Virus record (IMG/VR): IMGVR_UViG_3300030419_006744
Span: 5,590 to 32,113 of that record
DNA length: 26,524 nt
From: a virus
Strand: one strand, 5' to 3'
Each line of letters starts with the position of its first letter. Within the stretch, counting starts at the first letter, position 1. The notes below the pieces were generated by a model. The model made no database searches and had not been told where the DNA came from. It was given only the letters and a program-made list of their open reading frames with translations. Both the position numbers and the translations under genes were made by a program. Shown here one piece after another: positions 1 to 7,220 of this stretch.

Positions 1-1279
1 CGGCGGGCTTAACGCATGTCGTTCTAGCGGCAGGCTTGATGCCAATCATCTTGGCTACTCTCTCATTTTCCTTGCGAACTGTGGTGGCAGCTGCTTTCAT
101 ATCTAGATCTGCTAGCTTACCAGATGCAATACCCGTCATTGAGACACCAATTAAAGCGTCTTTCTCGGTATTACGTGACCAAACATCTCTTAAATAATGA
201 AAATCAGTGTAGCCAGCCTGCAAAGTCGCAATAAAAGAAGCTGCTCGCGCGCGGTCTTCATAATCTTCTTGATCATTTAAATCCGTTGCATTAACTTCGA
301 CTAGGTTACAGAACTGATACGGACGCAAGGCGATCTCGCAACAAGGATTGGTACCCCAATCTTTATCGTTAGTAAAATAAAACCCGGGTTCTCCGCTGCC
401 AGATGCTTTAACGCGCTCCCAAAGATCCTTGAAAAATTCTTCCGTAACTCTATGTCTCATCAACACTATTGAATTGTTTGCCCTGCCTCGTTGGGGGTTT
501 TGTTCCCACCAATTTCCTGTTTTGGCCGCCAGCATTTCTTCATCATCGGCTGAAAACAATGATATAAGAGCAGCGCGACGAATCCCCCCGGCAAGAACAG
601 CGTCAGCAATATGACAAATAATGTCATGAACTTCGATAGGCTCAAGCTTGTCGCCGTTTTCTTTTTCATCTAGAATACCCTGGAGCTTTACTAAGCACTC
701 CTTAAGAGGTTGGGGCCCTGGAGCCTTCCCACCTGAAGTAATTAGTTTCGCACCCTTCGCACGGATATCACTAAAATCAAATCTTATTCTAGAGCCTCCT
801 TTAAAATAAGAACTCATCAAAGCCTTGACAGCATCTGCCCAGCCTTCTATCGAATCAGCTATTAAATATCTTCTAGTTCTCTTGTTGTTTGGTTTTTGAA
901 TTTCAGGAATTTTTTCAACGTGGTGTTTCTGGACAGAAAATCCAACACCCGTTCCCCCAAGTAAGAGAAACATGCATTCATTGAAAGCCAGAGCATGATC
1001 AATAGGAAGGTAGGCACAATTGTAAATCCTGTTAGGAGCCACTTCAATCGGCTTACCGCCGAATTGCATTGATCGCATGGACGGTAAAACTTTTTTTTCA
1101 TAAACATATTTATACACCTCGCTGATCTCTCTTTTTAAATCCGGATACTTTTTGATGTGCATTTTTTTATTGCGAGTAACTAGTTCGTCCCAAGTTTCAC
1201 GCCTTTTTTTGTCTTCTAGATAACGAGCATACTTCATGTACACAGTGATGTCTGATAAAATTTTACTAGCTATATCCAT
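1..1279 (-). CDS. nrdJ: Class II (adenosylcobalamin-dependent) ribonucleotide reductase, partial
   Basis: It reduces ribonucleotides to deoxyribonucleotides using a B12-derived radical and supplies precursors for phage DNA synthesis. The window holds the first 426 residues; the C-terminus lies beyond the left edge. Visible landmarks of the monomeric RTPR-like family are NCAYLPID (N87, C88), the glycine-rich GGTGVGFSV, NPCCEI (N311-I316), and a second Cys (C324) eleven residues after C313. That is the spacing of the thiyl-radical Cys and its redox partner in Lactobacillus RTPR. The last residues before the edge, TTCVKPA, resemble the family's T-x-S/V-K-P segment. No intein or break is seen. 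The ATG at 1277-1279 is preceded by AGGGGA, which lies beside the stop of the upstream helicase gene 12 nt away, so the two are probably co-transcribed. The class assignment is firm. Triphosphate versus diphosphate specificity is inferred only from resemblance to RTPR. Confidence 0.9.
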   Translation of the reverse strand, partial: MDIASKILSDITVYMKYARYLEDKKRRETWDELVTRNKKMHIKKYPDLKREISEVYKYVYEKKVLPSMRSMQFGGKPIEVAPNRIYNCAYLPIDHALAFNECMFLLLGGTGVGFSVQKHHVEKIPEIQKPNNKRTRRYLIADSIEGWADAVKALMSSYFKGGSRIRFDFSDIRAKGAKLITSGGKAPGPQPLKECLVKLQGILDEKENGDKLEPIEVHDIICHIADAVLAGGIRRAALISLFSADDEEMLAAKTGNWWEQNPQRGRANNSIVLMRHRVTEEFFKDLWERVKASGSGEPGFYFTNDKDWGTNPCCEIALRPYQFCNLVEVNATDLNDQEDYEDRARAASFIATLQAGYTDFHYLRDVWSRNTEKDALIGVSMTGIASGKLADLDMKAAATTVRKENERVAKMIGIKPAARTTCVKPA

Positions 1280-1291
1280 GGATTAGGTCCC

Positions 1292-2650
1292 CTATGTTGT
1301 TTTTCTGAAATTTTTATATTTTTCTTTTAAATTTTTAACTTCTCGCTTCGCAGAGTCTATTTCGATAGATTCTACAGTTTCTCCCGTACTTTCAAGAATT
1401 TCAATTTTGACTCTCGATGTGTCCATCTTGATGGGATATACAATCCCATCTGGGCCATTCCGATTCTTAGCAACAAAGATCCTTCCAGTATCAGCATTCT
1501 TATCTTTTATCGTCCTTGAAATTGAAAAAATAAAATCTGCAACAAAGCATTTGTTAAATGCTTCGGAAATCGATTCCATTGTAACTACTTCGGCATTTAA
1601 GCCCGATCTGTTAGTTTGTGAAGCAGTCCACACTGGACAGTCAAATTCTTGTGCAATTGCCCGCAGGCTCTCATAAATAGACTCCAATTCATTCCTTTTC
1701 TCTTTATAATTTCTGGTACTGCTCAATAAATCAGCATAGTCGACTATAACCATGTCAATTCCTTGAGCTTTTTCTTGTATTTTTTTTAAATGTTTTTTCA
1801 ATGTTTCTGGAGAAGCTGACCTCGTTGGGTATTCTTTTATTATCAAAGAGCCCGAGACGTCTTCCACAGCGCTGTAAACTAGTTCCTTCATTTGAAAGAG
1901 GTCGGTCAATGGAACGCCGCTTATACAGCTATCATACCTCTGCCCCACGACCGCTTCCGACAACTCCAGTGTATAATGTACCACGCTTTTGCCATTCTTA
2001 ACAGCTGTAGCACCCAAATGCGCAAGTGCCATGGATTTGCCTGCGCCAGTGGGTGCTATGACCACTCCTAGCTCTCTCTTGCCTAAGCCGTCTCTAATCA
2101 AACCATCTATGACAGGCCAGCCCGTTGAAACAGGGTCACGAGCCTTATAGGCATACCTCAACTCAAAATCTTTCTTGAAGTCATGGCCATAGTTTCGATC
2201 AGTCCCCAAGTGCAATGCTTCGTCAATCAAAATCTTAATTTCATCAAAAGAGTTGTTCTTGATAAGATCAACTGATTTTAATATTGCGCCTTTGAGTTTT
2301 TGCTTCTTGCAAAAATCGAGACTGGTATCTTTGATGTACTGCTCGTCGGATAAGGCGTTTGTATGCGCACGAACAAAATAGTCGCGAACCTGTCTTTGCA
2401 GAGCTTCGTTGTGGCTCTCCAAGCCACTCTTCAAGATAGACGCAACGATCTCCTTAGAGGGATGTACGCCATATTTAGATTTGTAATCATATAAAAGTCT
2501 GACAAAAACACGCAAGTAGTGGGGTTCAAAAAAATTTACGTCGAGGACCTCTTCGATTTGTTCCGAAAACGGCCGATCTTCTAAAATAATTTGAACTAAA
2601 TTTTCTTGAAATGTTTTTCCATACTTAGAAAAATCCACTGAATCGTGCAT
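1292..2650 (-). CDS. 41: DnaB/gp41-like replicative DNA helicase
   Basis: This is a hexameric 5'-3' helicase that unwinds duplex DNA at the phage replication fork. The 452 residues match the length of T4 gp41 and DnaB. Residues 1-150 are helical and correspond to the DnaB-type N-terminal domain. The RecA-like motor follows, with Walker A APTGAGKS (199-206), the ELS segment after strand 2 (about 229-231), Walker B VIVDYADLL (301-309) and the sensor TASQTNRSG (342-350). The ATG start at 2650 has an AGGGG Shine-Dalgarno. It lies downstream of the flap nuclease (40 nt gap) and just before the ribonucleotide reductase. No primase domain is fused to it, and no separate primase or loader gene is seen in the window. 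Confidence 0.92.
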   Translation of the reverse strand: MHDSVDFSKYGKTFQENLVQIILEDRPFSEQIEEVLDVNFFEPHYLRVFVRLLYDYKSKYGVHPSKEIVASILKSGLESHNEALQRQVRDYFVRAHTNALSDEQYIKDTSLDFCKKQKLKGAILKSVDLIKNNSFDEIKILIDEALHLGTDRNYGHDFKKDFELRYAYKARDPVSTGWPVIDGLIRDGLGKRELGVVIAPTGAGKSMALAHLGATAVKNGKSVVHYTLELSEAVVGQRYDSCISGVPLTDLFQMKELVYSAVEDVSGSLIIKEYPTRSASPETLKKHLKKIQEKAQGIDMVIVDYADLLSSTRNYKEKRNELESIYESLRAIAQEFDCPVWTASQTNRSGLNAEVVTMESISEAFNKCFVADFIFSISRTIKDKNADTGRIFVAKNRNGPDGIVYPIKMDTSRVKIEILESTGETVESIEIDSAKREVKNLKEKYKNFRKTT

Positions 2651-2690
2651 ACGAAACCCCTGATGCTTAAGTATAACTTAGAAACAGGTT

Positions 2691-3656
2691 TTACTCAGTA
2701 AAGCAAACTCTGTTTAAACTCTGAAATAAACTCGACCAGTTGTAATCGACAAATCCGTCTTCGATCATCATTTTGCGAATAGCAGTCTTATTCAGACTTA
2801 GATCTTGATTTAAGACAGAATCACGTATGATCTGCTTTCCTGACACACTAATACTTGGTGCGTAAAGTTGCATCATTTTGTAATTTCGTTCAAAAATCTC
2901 TTGCTTGTCTAGCAAGTTCTCGTACACTTTTAGCTTTCGTTCAGATAACATTTCCTTGCTATGCTGTAAAACTTCTGTCATTGTGTATGACTTTTCTTCC
3001 TTTAAGAAAGGAAATCGCTTGGAAACAGTTGCCAATCCGCAACCGCCGATTCCTTCCAAATTATCACTTTTATCGCCAGCCATTGCGCGCGCGATTGTCA
3101 TGTTATTTGGATGAATCCCAAATTTATCAATTATCGAATTTTTATTAAGAAATTCTTTTTGTATAGGCCGGTACAAAACAGTCTCATTGTCGAGAAGCTG
3201 AAAAAAGTCTTTATCACTGGATACGATAAGTTTTTGATCCCCCTCTAAAGCCGGAAGGCGACACGCATATGCAATCGCATCGTCTGCCTCAATATCAGGA
3301 AGCATAACTTGTGACACGGGCATGTGGTTGAAGTAATCAATAAGCCTAGTCTGTTGCCAGATCTTATTTTGTATCTCCTCACTCTCGCTAAGATTGCGTA
3401 TATCCCTATTCAAACGTATCGGACGTCGATTTCCCTTATAATCCTTTTTAAGAGATCGTCTTTTTTTCGATCCGCCGGCGCCGTCCCAGCATATAACTAC
3501 TCGATCGGGCTTTGTTTCCCGAAGAAGCTTTTGCATTATCTTTAAAGTACCCTTAAGGCCACCAATTGGCTGACCGTTTTCAGACAAGGACGGATCAACA
3601 ATATATGCACGAAAAAACATATTTAATTGATCTATTATTAGTATTCTCTTCGACAA
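2691..3656 (-). CDS. rnh: 5'-3' exonuclease / flap endonuclease (RNase H-like, T4 Rnh family)
   Basis: A FEN-superfamily nuclease of 321 residues (T4 RNase H is about 305) that would remove RNA primers and 5' flaps from lagging-strand fragments. The acidic metal ligands are in the expected places: D9 in LIIDQLN, D58 in ICWDGAG, E123/D125/D126 in DIEADDA, D148/D150 in SSDKDF, and D195/D198 in AGDKSDN. A helix-hairpin-helix-like segment GIGGCG follows at about 202-207. The start is most likely TTG (3654-3656): an in-frame stop lies just upstream, the next ATG would remove D9, and AGAGG/AAAGG sits before it. It follows the small 111-residue gene with only 10 nt between them. Confidence 0.88.
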   Translation of the reverse strand: MSKRILIIDQLNMFFRAYIVDPSLSENGQPIGGLKGTLKIMQKLLRETKPDRVVICWDGAGGSKKRRSLKKDYKGNRRPIRLNRDIRNLSESEEIQNKIWQQTRLIDYFNHMPVSQVMLPDIEADDAIAYACRLPALEGDQKLIVSSDKDFFQLLDNETVLYRPIQKEFLNKNSIIDKFGIHPNNMTIARAMAGDKSDNLEGIGGCGLATVSKRFPFLKEEKSYTMTEVLQHSKEMLSERKLKVYENLLDKQEIFERNYKMMQLYAPSISVSGKQIIRDSVLNQDLSLNKTAIRKMMIEDGFVDYNWSSLFQSLNRVCFTE

Positions 3657-3666
3657 CCTTTACCTC

Positions 3667-4002
3667 TCATCGCGTGTAGACGGCGCGCTTATCGATATCA
3701 AGCACTTTCTTGATCTCGAAATTTAACACCCCGTCGACTGATATAACTCTCTTTGACAAAGCATCTTTATATTGAGCCCAGTTTTGATTAGCACCAATAA
3801 CAAATTTAAGCTTAAGCAGGCTTTGCTCATGGTTTTCACTAATCGGCACTGCGGCCTCTGTCAGCGTAACTGTAGTTACACCTTCGATCTTTCTAATCAA
3901 AGTCAAAATATCAGTGAGGTTTTTATCACGCAACGAAGTTAAAACACTCATTGCCTGGAAAACCAAATCATCAACTTTGATTTCATTTAAATTGTTGTTC
4001 AT
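3667..4002 (-). CDS. Small protein of unknown function, possible ferredoxin-like fold
   Basis: 111 residues, not recognised. From residue 30 on, the order helix, strand (GVTTVTLTEA), strand (LLKLKFVIG), helix (NWAQYKDALSKRV), strand (VLNFEIKKV) suggests a small ferredoxin-like alpha/beta domain. This is read by eye only. There is no Cys and no membrane segment. The ATG has a very strong GAGGAGGAG Shine-Dalgarno. Two copies of the ACTATTTA motif lie in the 81-nt gap between the uvsX stop and this start, the nearer one 18 nt from the ATG. The gene may therefore start its own transcript, although it sits in the recombination/replication cluster (uvsX, rnh, helicase). Confidence 0.75.
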   Translation of the reverse strand: MNNNLNEIKVDDLVFQAMSVLTSLRDKNLTDILTLIRKIEGVTTVTLTEAAVPISENHEQSLLKLKFVIGANQNWAQYKDALSKRVISVDGVLNFEIKKVLDIDKRAVYTR

Positions 4003-4020
4003 TCTGCTCCTCCTCGATAT

Positions 4021-4028
4021 TAAATAGT
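4021..4028 (-). promoter_or_regulatory. ACTATTTA motif, candidate phage promoter element
   Basis: Exact ACTATTTA on the coding strand, 18 nt before the ATG of the 111-residue gene. The flanks CTTTAAG and ATAT closely match the copy at 7221. The promoter role is inferred from recurrence, orientation and spacing. Confidence 0.5.
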
Positions 4029-4051
4029 CTTAAAGCTTATAGCTTGTTCTC

Positions 4052-4059
4052 TAAATAGT
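4052..4059 (-). promoter_or_regulatory. ACTATTTA motif, second copy before the 111-residue gene
   Basis: Exact ACTATTTA on the coding strand, 49 nt before the ATG and about 30 nt upstream of the first copy. The two form a tandem pair in the short gap after uvsX. A function as a promoter is inference. Confidence 0.42.
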
Positions 4060-4083
4060 TTCAGGAACAAAAGAAACTGACAA

Positions 4084-5199
4084 TCAAGCTTCAGCATCAA
4101 CATCATAGAAGCTACCAGCATCAGTAGAGCGATCATCAAATTTTAAGATGACTTCTTCGTCTATAAGCTGCAATATACGCGTTCTAAACTTCTCGTCTTC
4201 TAGCTTCTCCAGCCATCGAGAAGATTGGAATTTCTCTTCTGATCCATCTTCGTGTGTCAAGGTGTACCAAGCTCCAGCAGACTTAATATGTTTGGAGCTT
4301 TTAATAGCATCAAACCAGCTTTCTTTGTCCTGCACCCCGATTTCGCCACCCCACAGAATTTTAAAAGAACACTGTCGGCCTTGAGTACCAAATCGGCTTT
4401 TCTTTAGTGTGCATTTAACTTCTGATCCAATTCTATAACCATGTTCGTCCTGAATAAACGATGCTTTGGCCTTCCTTCCAGTCAGCCAGATCCTTAGTGA
4501 ATATGCATAGTGCATGGCCTTTCCACCTGGAGTAACGTATGGAGTTGTCATGGCTTCAGCAACGTTACTTGTAATATTAGTTTTTAACTGATTAAGGACA
4601 ACAAAAGTAGACTTACTGTTCGCGATGGGCACCGTTAATTTAGACATACCTTTAGCTAAAATTCGAGCCTTTACTGCCATAGAAGATTGTGGATTAAAAT
4701 CACCTTCAATGTCAGAAACTGCCGGCGTTAGGGCTAAACTATCCCAGATGAAAAGCATCTGGCCTTCGTTAGAGCCAAGCAATTCTTCAATTGTCTCCAA
4801 AACAAATTCAACACTTTGTGCCTGAACATATAGTAAGCGGCTCAAATCACATCCAGCTTTCTCTAGAAAACCTGGATCAATAGCGGACTCAGAATCAAAA
4901 TAAACAACGTCAATATCCATCTTTTGCGCATTGGCTGCAATCTGCGCTGCCATATAGGACTTCCCAGCGCTTTCCAAGCCGGCAAGCTCCGTAACTTTTC
5001 CCACTGGAATTCCGGCGAGTTTTCCCCGGCATATCATACTATCTAGCCATCGAGATCCGGTAGGAATCCATTGCTTAACTTCCGTTGGGTTCTCGCCAGT
5101 TAGATCATGAGCGAGTTGAACTCCAGCCTTTTTATTGATAAGCTTTTTCATCTCTTCAATATTCAATTTGCCTATTTTTCTGTTTTTTGATGCAGCCAT
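4084..5199 (-). CDS. uvsX: RecA/UvsX-like recombinase
   Basis: A strand-exchange recombinase for recombination-dependent replication and repair; it would form filaments on single-stranded DNA alongside the gp32-like protein. The 371 residues compare with about 390 for T4 UvsX. The RecA core shows Walker A GLESAGKS (74-81), the catalytic Glu in FDSESAID (E104) and Walker B MLFIWDSLAL (148-157), followed by the L1/L2 DNA-binding region around residues 190-230. The C-terminus is acidic (DDRSTDAGSFYDVDAEA), a common autoregulatory feature of RecA proteins. The ATG at 5199 has AGGA upstream and lies 20 nt after the CCA end of the tRNA gene, so tRNA and uvsX may share a transcript. Confidence 0.93.
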   Translation of the reverse strand: MAASKNRKIGKLNIEEMKKLINKKAGVQLAHDLTGENPTEVKQWIPTGSRWLDSMICRGKLAGIPVGKVTELAGLESAGKSYMAAQIAANAQKMDIDVVYFDSESAIDPGFLEKAGCDLSRLLYVQAQSVEFVLETIEELLGSNEGQMLFIWDSLALTPAVSDIEGDFNPQSSMAVKARILAKGMSKLTVPIANSKSTFVVLNQLKTNITSNVAEAMTTPYVTPGGKAMHYAYSLRIWLTGRKAKASFIQDEHGYRIGSEVKCTLKKSRFGTQGRQCSFKILWGGEIGVQDKESWFDAIKSSKHIKSAGAWYTLTHEDGSEEKFQSSRWLEKLEDEKFRTRILQLIDEEVILKFDDRSTDAGSFYDVDAEA

Positions 5200-5219
5200 T
5201 TATATTCCTATAGTGTTAT

Positions 5220-5295
5220 TGGTATCCCCAGCGGGAGTCGAACCCGCGTTGCCGGCGTGAAAGGCCGGCGTCCTGGGCCTCTAGACGATGGGGAC
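5220..5295 (-). tRNA. tRNA-Glu (UUC), CCA encoded
   Basis: A full cloverleaf can be drawn. The acceptor GTCCCCA pairs with TGGGGAT (G1-U72 is a wobble). The D arm is GTCT/AGGAC. The anticodon stem CCGGC/GCCGG encloses the loop CTTTCAC, with anticodon TTC. The T arm is GCGGG-TTCGACT-CCCGC. The discriminator is A73, followed by encoded CCA (5220-5222). The first half closely resembles E. coli tRNA-Glu as I remember it. Its 5' end abuts the U-tract of the terminator that ends the gp32 unit, so its transcription probably depends on read-through or on processing of a longer RNA. Confidence 0.96.
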
Positions 5296-5345
5296 AAAAA
5301 ATTGACGCCCCTGGCCAAACTGATGTGTCCAGCACAGGGGCGTCA
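5296..5345 (-). terminator. Rho-independent terminator after the gp32-like gene
   Basis: On the coding strand TGACGCCCCTG (5345-5335) pairs perfectly with CAGGGGCGTCA (5313-5303), an 11-bp GC-rich stem with a loop of about 21 nt, then ATTTTTTG. It begins 5 nt after the gp32-like stop codon and runs straight into the tRNA 5' end. Confidence 0.85.
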
Positions 5346-5350
5346 CGAAA

Positions 5351-6097
5351 TTACCCAAGAAGTTCTTGGAACGCCTGATCAACAGTACTCGTCTCCGACG
5401 AGCTGTTGGTATACTTGGAAGCTTCGGAGGAAACTTCATCGGCATCAGAGTCACCAAGTAAATACTCATCGAGCATCCCTTGAACTTGCTCTGGGGTCTT
5501 TCGTTCGAAAACGCTAGCAAAATCAGGTACCTGATCGAGTACCTGGGCAACCTTCTCATCAGACTCCATAAGACGCGTGGGGCGGCGTCGTGGAGTGAGT
5601 GACGTCTGAGGAAACTGCGCTCCTGGAGGCTTGCCATATGTCAATACCAAGTCAGTACCCTCTTCAACATCAGTGATGTCGCCATAGTCAGGATTCAGAA
5701 CAAGGTTCAAAAGCTCCTGATAAGCAGTTTTGCCAAAGCCCCACAAGCGTACGCCTTCGGCTTCCTCGCCACGGACAATCACCGGTGCGAAGAAACGCTG
5801 ACGTGCCATGAGATTCTTGGCCATCTTGATGCTGTCATCTGTCCCCTCTTTAAACAAGGAGCGGACAAACGTATCCAACGGATCGTCTTCGCCAAAATTC
5901 TTCTTTGGACTCAAAAATCCAGGATTGTTTCCAACATTGTAGTGGAACCAGTACTCCTTGAAGGGGTCACCGTCCGGGGTTGGAACAATACGAATTGTCT
6001 GCTCCCCGTCTTGAGGGCGCCAGAAGACGCTCTTCTTATCACTCTTTTGCTGGAGGGCTGTAAGCTTAGCCCTCATCTTATCCATATCAATACCCAT
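5351..6097 (-). CDS. 32: gp32-like single-stranded DNA-binding protein
   Basis: It coats single-stranded DNA during replication, recombination and repair. The 248 residues (T4 gp32 has 301) begin with a basic segment (residues 1-22) where T4 gp32 has its cooperativity domain. The OB-fold core follows, with VFWRPQDGEQTIRIVP (24-39) and the family's PFKEYWFHY (45-53). The C-terminal third is acidic and Ser/Asp-rich and ends QAFQELLG, like the acidic tail that contacts partner proteins. The protein has no cysteine, so the structural zinc site of T4 gp32 is absent. The ATG has an AAGGAG site. It is followed at once by a terminator. The 82-nt leader carries a small hairpin that could be regulatory. 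Confidence 0.88.
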   Translation of the reverse strand: MGIDMDKMRAKLTALQQKSDKKSVFWRPQDGEQTIRIVPTPDGDPFKEYWFHYNVGNNPGFLSPKKNFGEDDPLDTFVRSLFKEGTDDSIKMAKNLMARQRFFAPVIVRGEEAEGVRLWGFGKTAYQELLNLVLNPDYGDITDVEEGTDLVLTYGKPPGAQFPQTSLTPRRRPTRLMESDEKVAQVLDQVPDFASVFERKTPEQVQGMLDEYLLGDSDADEVSSEASKYTNSSSETSTVDQAFQELLG

Positions 6098-6179
6098 TTG
6101 TTTCTCCTTTATAAGGTATAGTATACTCAGCTAATCTCCTGAGCATCTGGTTATAAAAATAGTTACATTTTATTGTTGT
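6098..6179 (-). promoter_or_regulatory. Leader of the gp32-like gene, possible autoregulatory structure
   Basis: This 82-nt gap contains CTCAG-GAGATTAG-CTGAG (5-bp stem, 8-nt loop; about 6128-6145), then TATACTATA and the AAGGAG site. A near copy of the recurrent motif (ACTATTTT, 6156-6163) lies about 60 nt before the ATG. T4 gp32 represses its own translation through a structured leader. Similar control here is a guess from position only. Confidence 0.3.
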
Positions 6180-7034
6180 TTAAACATTAATATCGTTTTT
6201 TTCACTTTGTATCATTGTAGTGTGTGTAAGGGAATACACATAATCTTCATCGTAGTCTGTTGCAAAAATCCCATACGAAGCCTTCACTAGACCACCGTCC
6301 GTCCTGTCTCTAACCTGCTGGGTTATCAACTTCAACAAGCCGCCATCTTCTTCAAGCTTCTTTCTGTTTAATGCATAATAGTATACCCTTTCTCTAGGTA
6401 AATTTAAATCAAAAAACAGTTTTTCTTCCGCATTTCTTATATCCATTACTCCGAACGTGGCAATACGTGCGGCAGTCATCGGACGAGAAAAAGTATTCAT
6501 TATCGATCGCGAATTCTTGAATATATTAACCATGTGAATAGTGTGAACAATCAAATTGTTAATCTTATCATGATAGCCAATAACCGGGATGTCGCCCAAT
6601 ATATCTTCGATCTTAGAATTATCAACGAGATATATCTTGCTTATAGCTGCAGATCTGGCATATTCCTGCAGAATGCCAAAAACAACTCTTTCCTGAAGAC
6701 GCTTGACTTCAGACAGCAACTCTGTCTCTGGCCTCACATACAGCACGCTAACATCTAAATGAGATAGCTGCTGCAAAACTCGCAGGGCTGCTCCAGAAAT
6801 TGTACCTGATCCGCCGAGAACCAATAAGCATGAAGTCTGTATGTTGCTAAAAAATTGTTTAAAATCTGGACAATTTTTTTCATACATCTCATGACTTTCT
6901 TGTTCAGGTAATAGAAACACATCTTCGCCGCTCCTCTCATCAGTATCAATTCGATATACTGTGTATTGAGGATAGCGCATGAATTTCTCAGCAATATTAC
7001 AGCCAGCTGTACCTAAGCCAACTATGTTTTCCAT
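6180..7034 (-). CDS. Divergent tubulin/FtsZ-superfamily GTPase-like protein
   Basis: 284 residues. The N-terminus reads IVGLGTAGCNIAEKF (4-18), the Rossmann-like first loop of FtsZ/tubulin. At 74-81 GGSGTISG occupies the place of the tubulin/FtsZ signature GGGTGTG. About 60 residues on, IYLVDNSKIEDIL (134-146) matches the FtsZ strand-loop containing the base-contacting Asn (here N139), and a long helix (159-181) follows in the position of H7. A clear catalytic T7 loop (N-x-D-x-x-D) is not visible, so GTP may be bound but poorly hydrolysed. If this is right, the protein could polymerise and act in DNA or capsid positioning, as phage PhuZ and TubZ do. It sits 12 nt after the Cys-rich gene and 82 nt before gp32. 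The ATG has AGAGG. A Rossmann-type nucleotide-binding protein is the main alternative. Confidence 0.6.
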   Translation of the reverse strand: MENIVGLGTAGCNIAEKFMRYPQYTVYRIDTDERSGEDVFLLPEQESHEMYEKNCPDFKQFFSNIQTSCLLVLGGSGTISGAALRVLQQLSHLDVSVLYVRPETELLSEVKRLQERVVFGILQEYARSAAISKIYLVDNSKIEDILGDIPVIGYHDKINNLIVHTIHMVNIFKNSRSIMNTFSRPMTAARIATFGVMDIRNAEEKLFFDLNLPRERVYYYALNRKKLEEDGGLLKLITQQVRDRTDGGLVKASYGIFATDYDEDYVYSLTHTTMIQSEKNDINV

Positions 7035-7046
7035 GTTGCCTCTTTC

Positions 7047-7193
7047 TTACTTCGTGGTCTTTTTACGAGGCCGGCCCCGGCGTCGAGCTACATTACAGGC
7101 TCCCTTGCAGCCCTCGCATGAGCAGCAGCCGCAGCAGCAGCAGCAATGTGATGAATTAAAAAGATTTCCTAATCTATGCAAAAATAGTCGCAT
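7047..7193 (-). CDS. 48-residue Cys-rich protein with AT-hook-like basic tail
   Basis: A short gene. It starts at ATG 7191-7193 with a near-perfect AGGAGG ten nt upstream and ends at TAA 7047-7049. After a 16-residue N-terminus (MRLFLHRLGNLFNSSH) come ten cysteines within 17 residues: CCCCCGCCSC (17-26), then EGC (29) and KGAC (33). The tail is basic, with RRRGRPRKK (37-45) containing the GRP core of an AT-hook. The Cys block could bind zinc or another metal as in metallothionein-like proteins, and the tail could sit in the minor groove of AT-rich DNA; both roles are inferred from composition. It directly precedes the tubulin-like gene (12 nt) and follows an ACTATTTA motif, so it is probably translated. 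I recognise no family. Confidence 0.75.
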   Translation of the reverse strand: MRLFLHRLGNLFNSSHCCCCCGCCSCEGCKGACNVARRRGRPRKKTTK

Positions 7194-7220
7194 TATAACT
7201 TTTCCTCCTGTGTTACATAT

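Noticed and set aside
1107-1114. TATAAATA on the minus strand, the T4 late promoter sequence
   Set aside because: It lies inside the ribonucleotide reductase coding region (codons for Val-Tyr-Lys-Tyr) near its start, with no gene start suitably placed after it.
1-1279. An intein in the ribonucleotide reductase
   Set aside because: The visible motifs are continuous with family-like spacing, and no Hint blocks appear within the part in the window.
5281-5637. A 118-residue minus-strand open frame across gp32 end, terminator and tRNA
   Set aside because: It is out of frame with gp32, crosses the tRNA, and its protein is of no recognisable type.
7120-7145. A CAG/GCA trinucleotide repeat that looks like a microsatellite
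   Set aside because: It is the reverse complement of the Cys codons of the 48-residue gene, which has a good start and Shine-Dalgarno.
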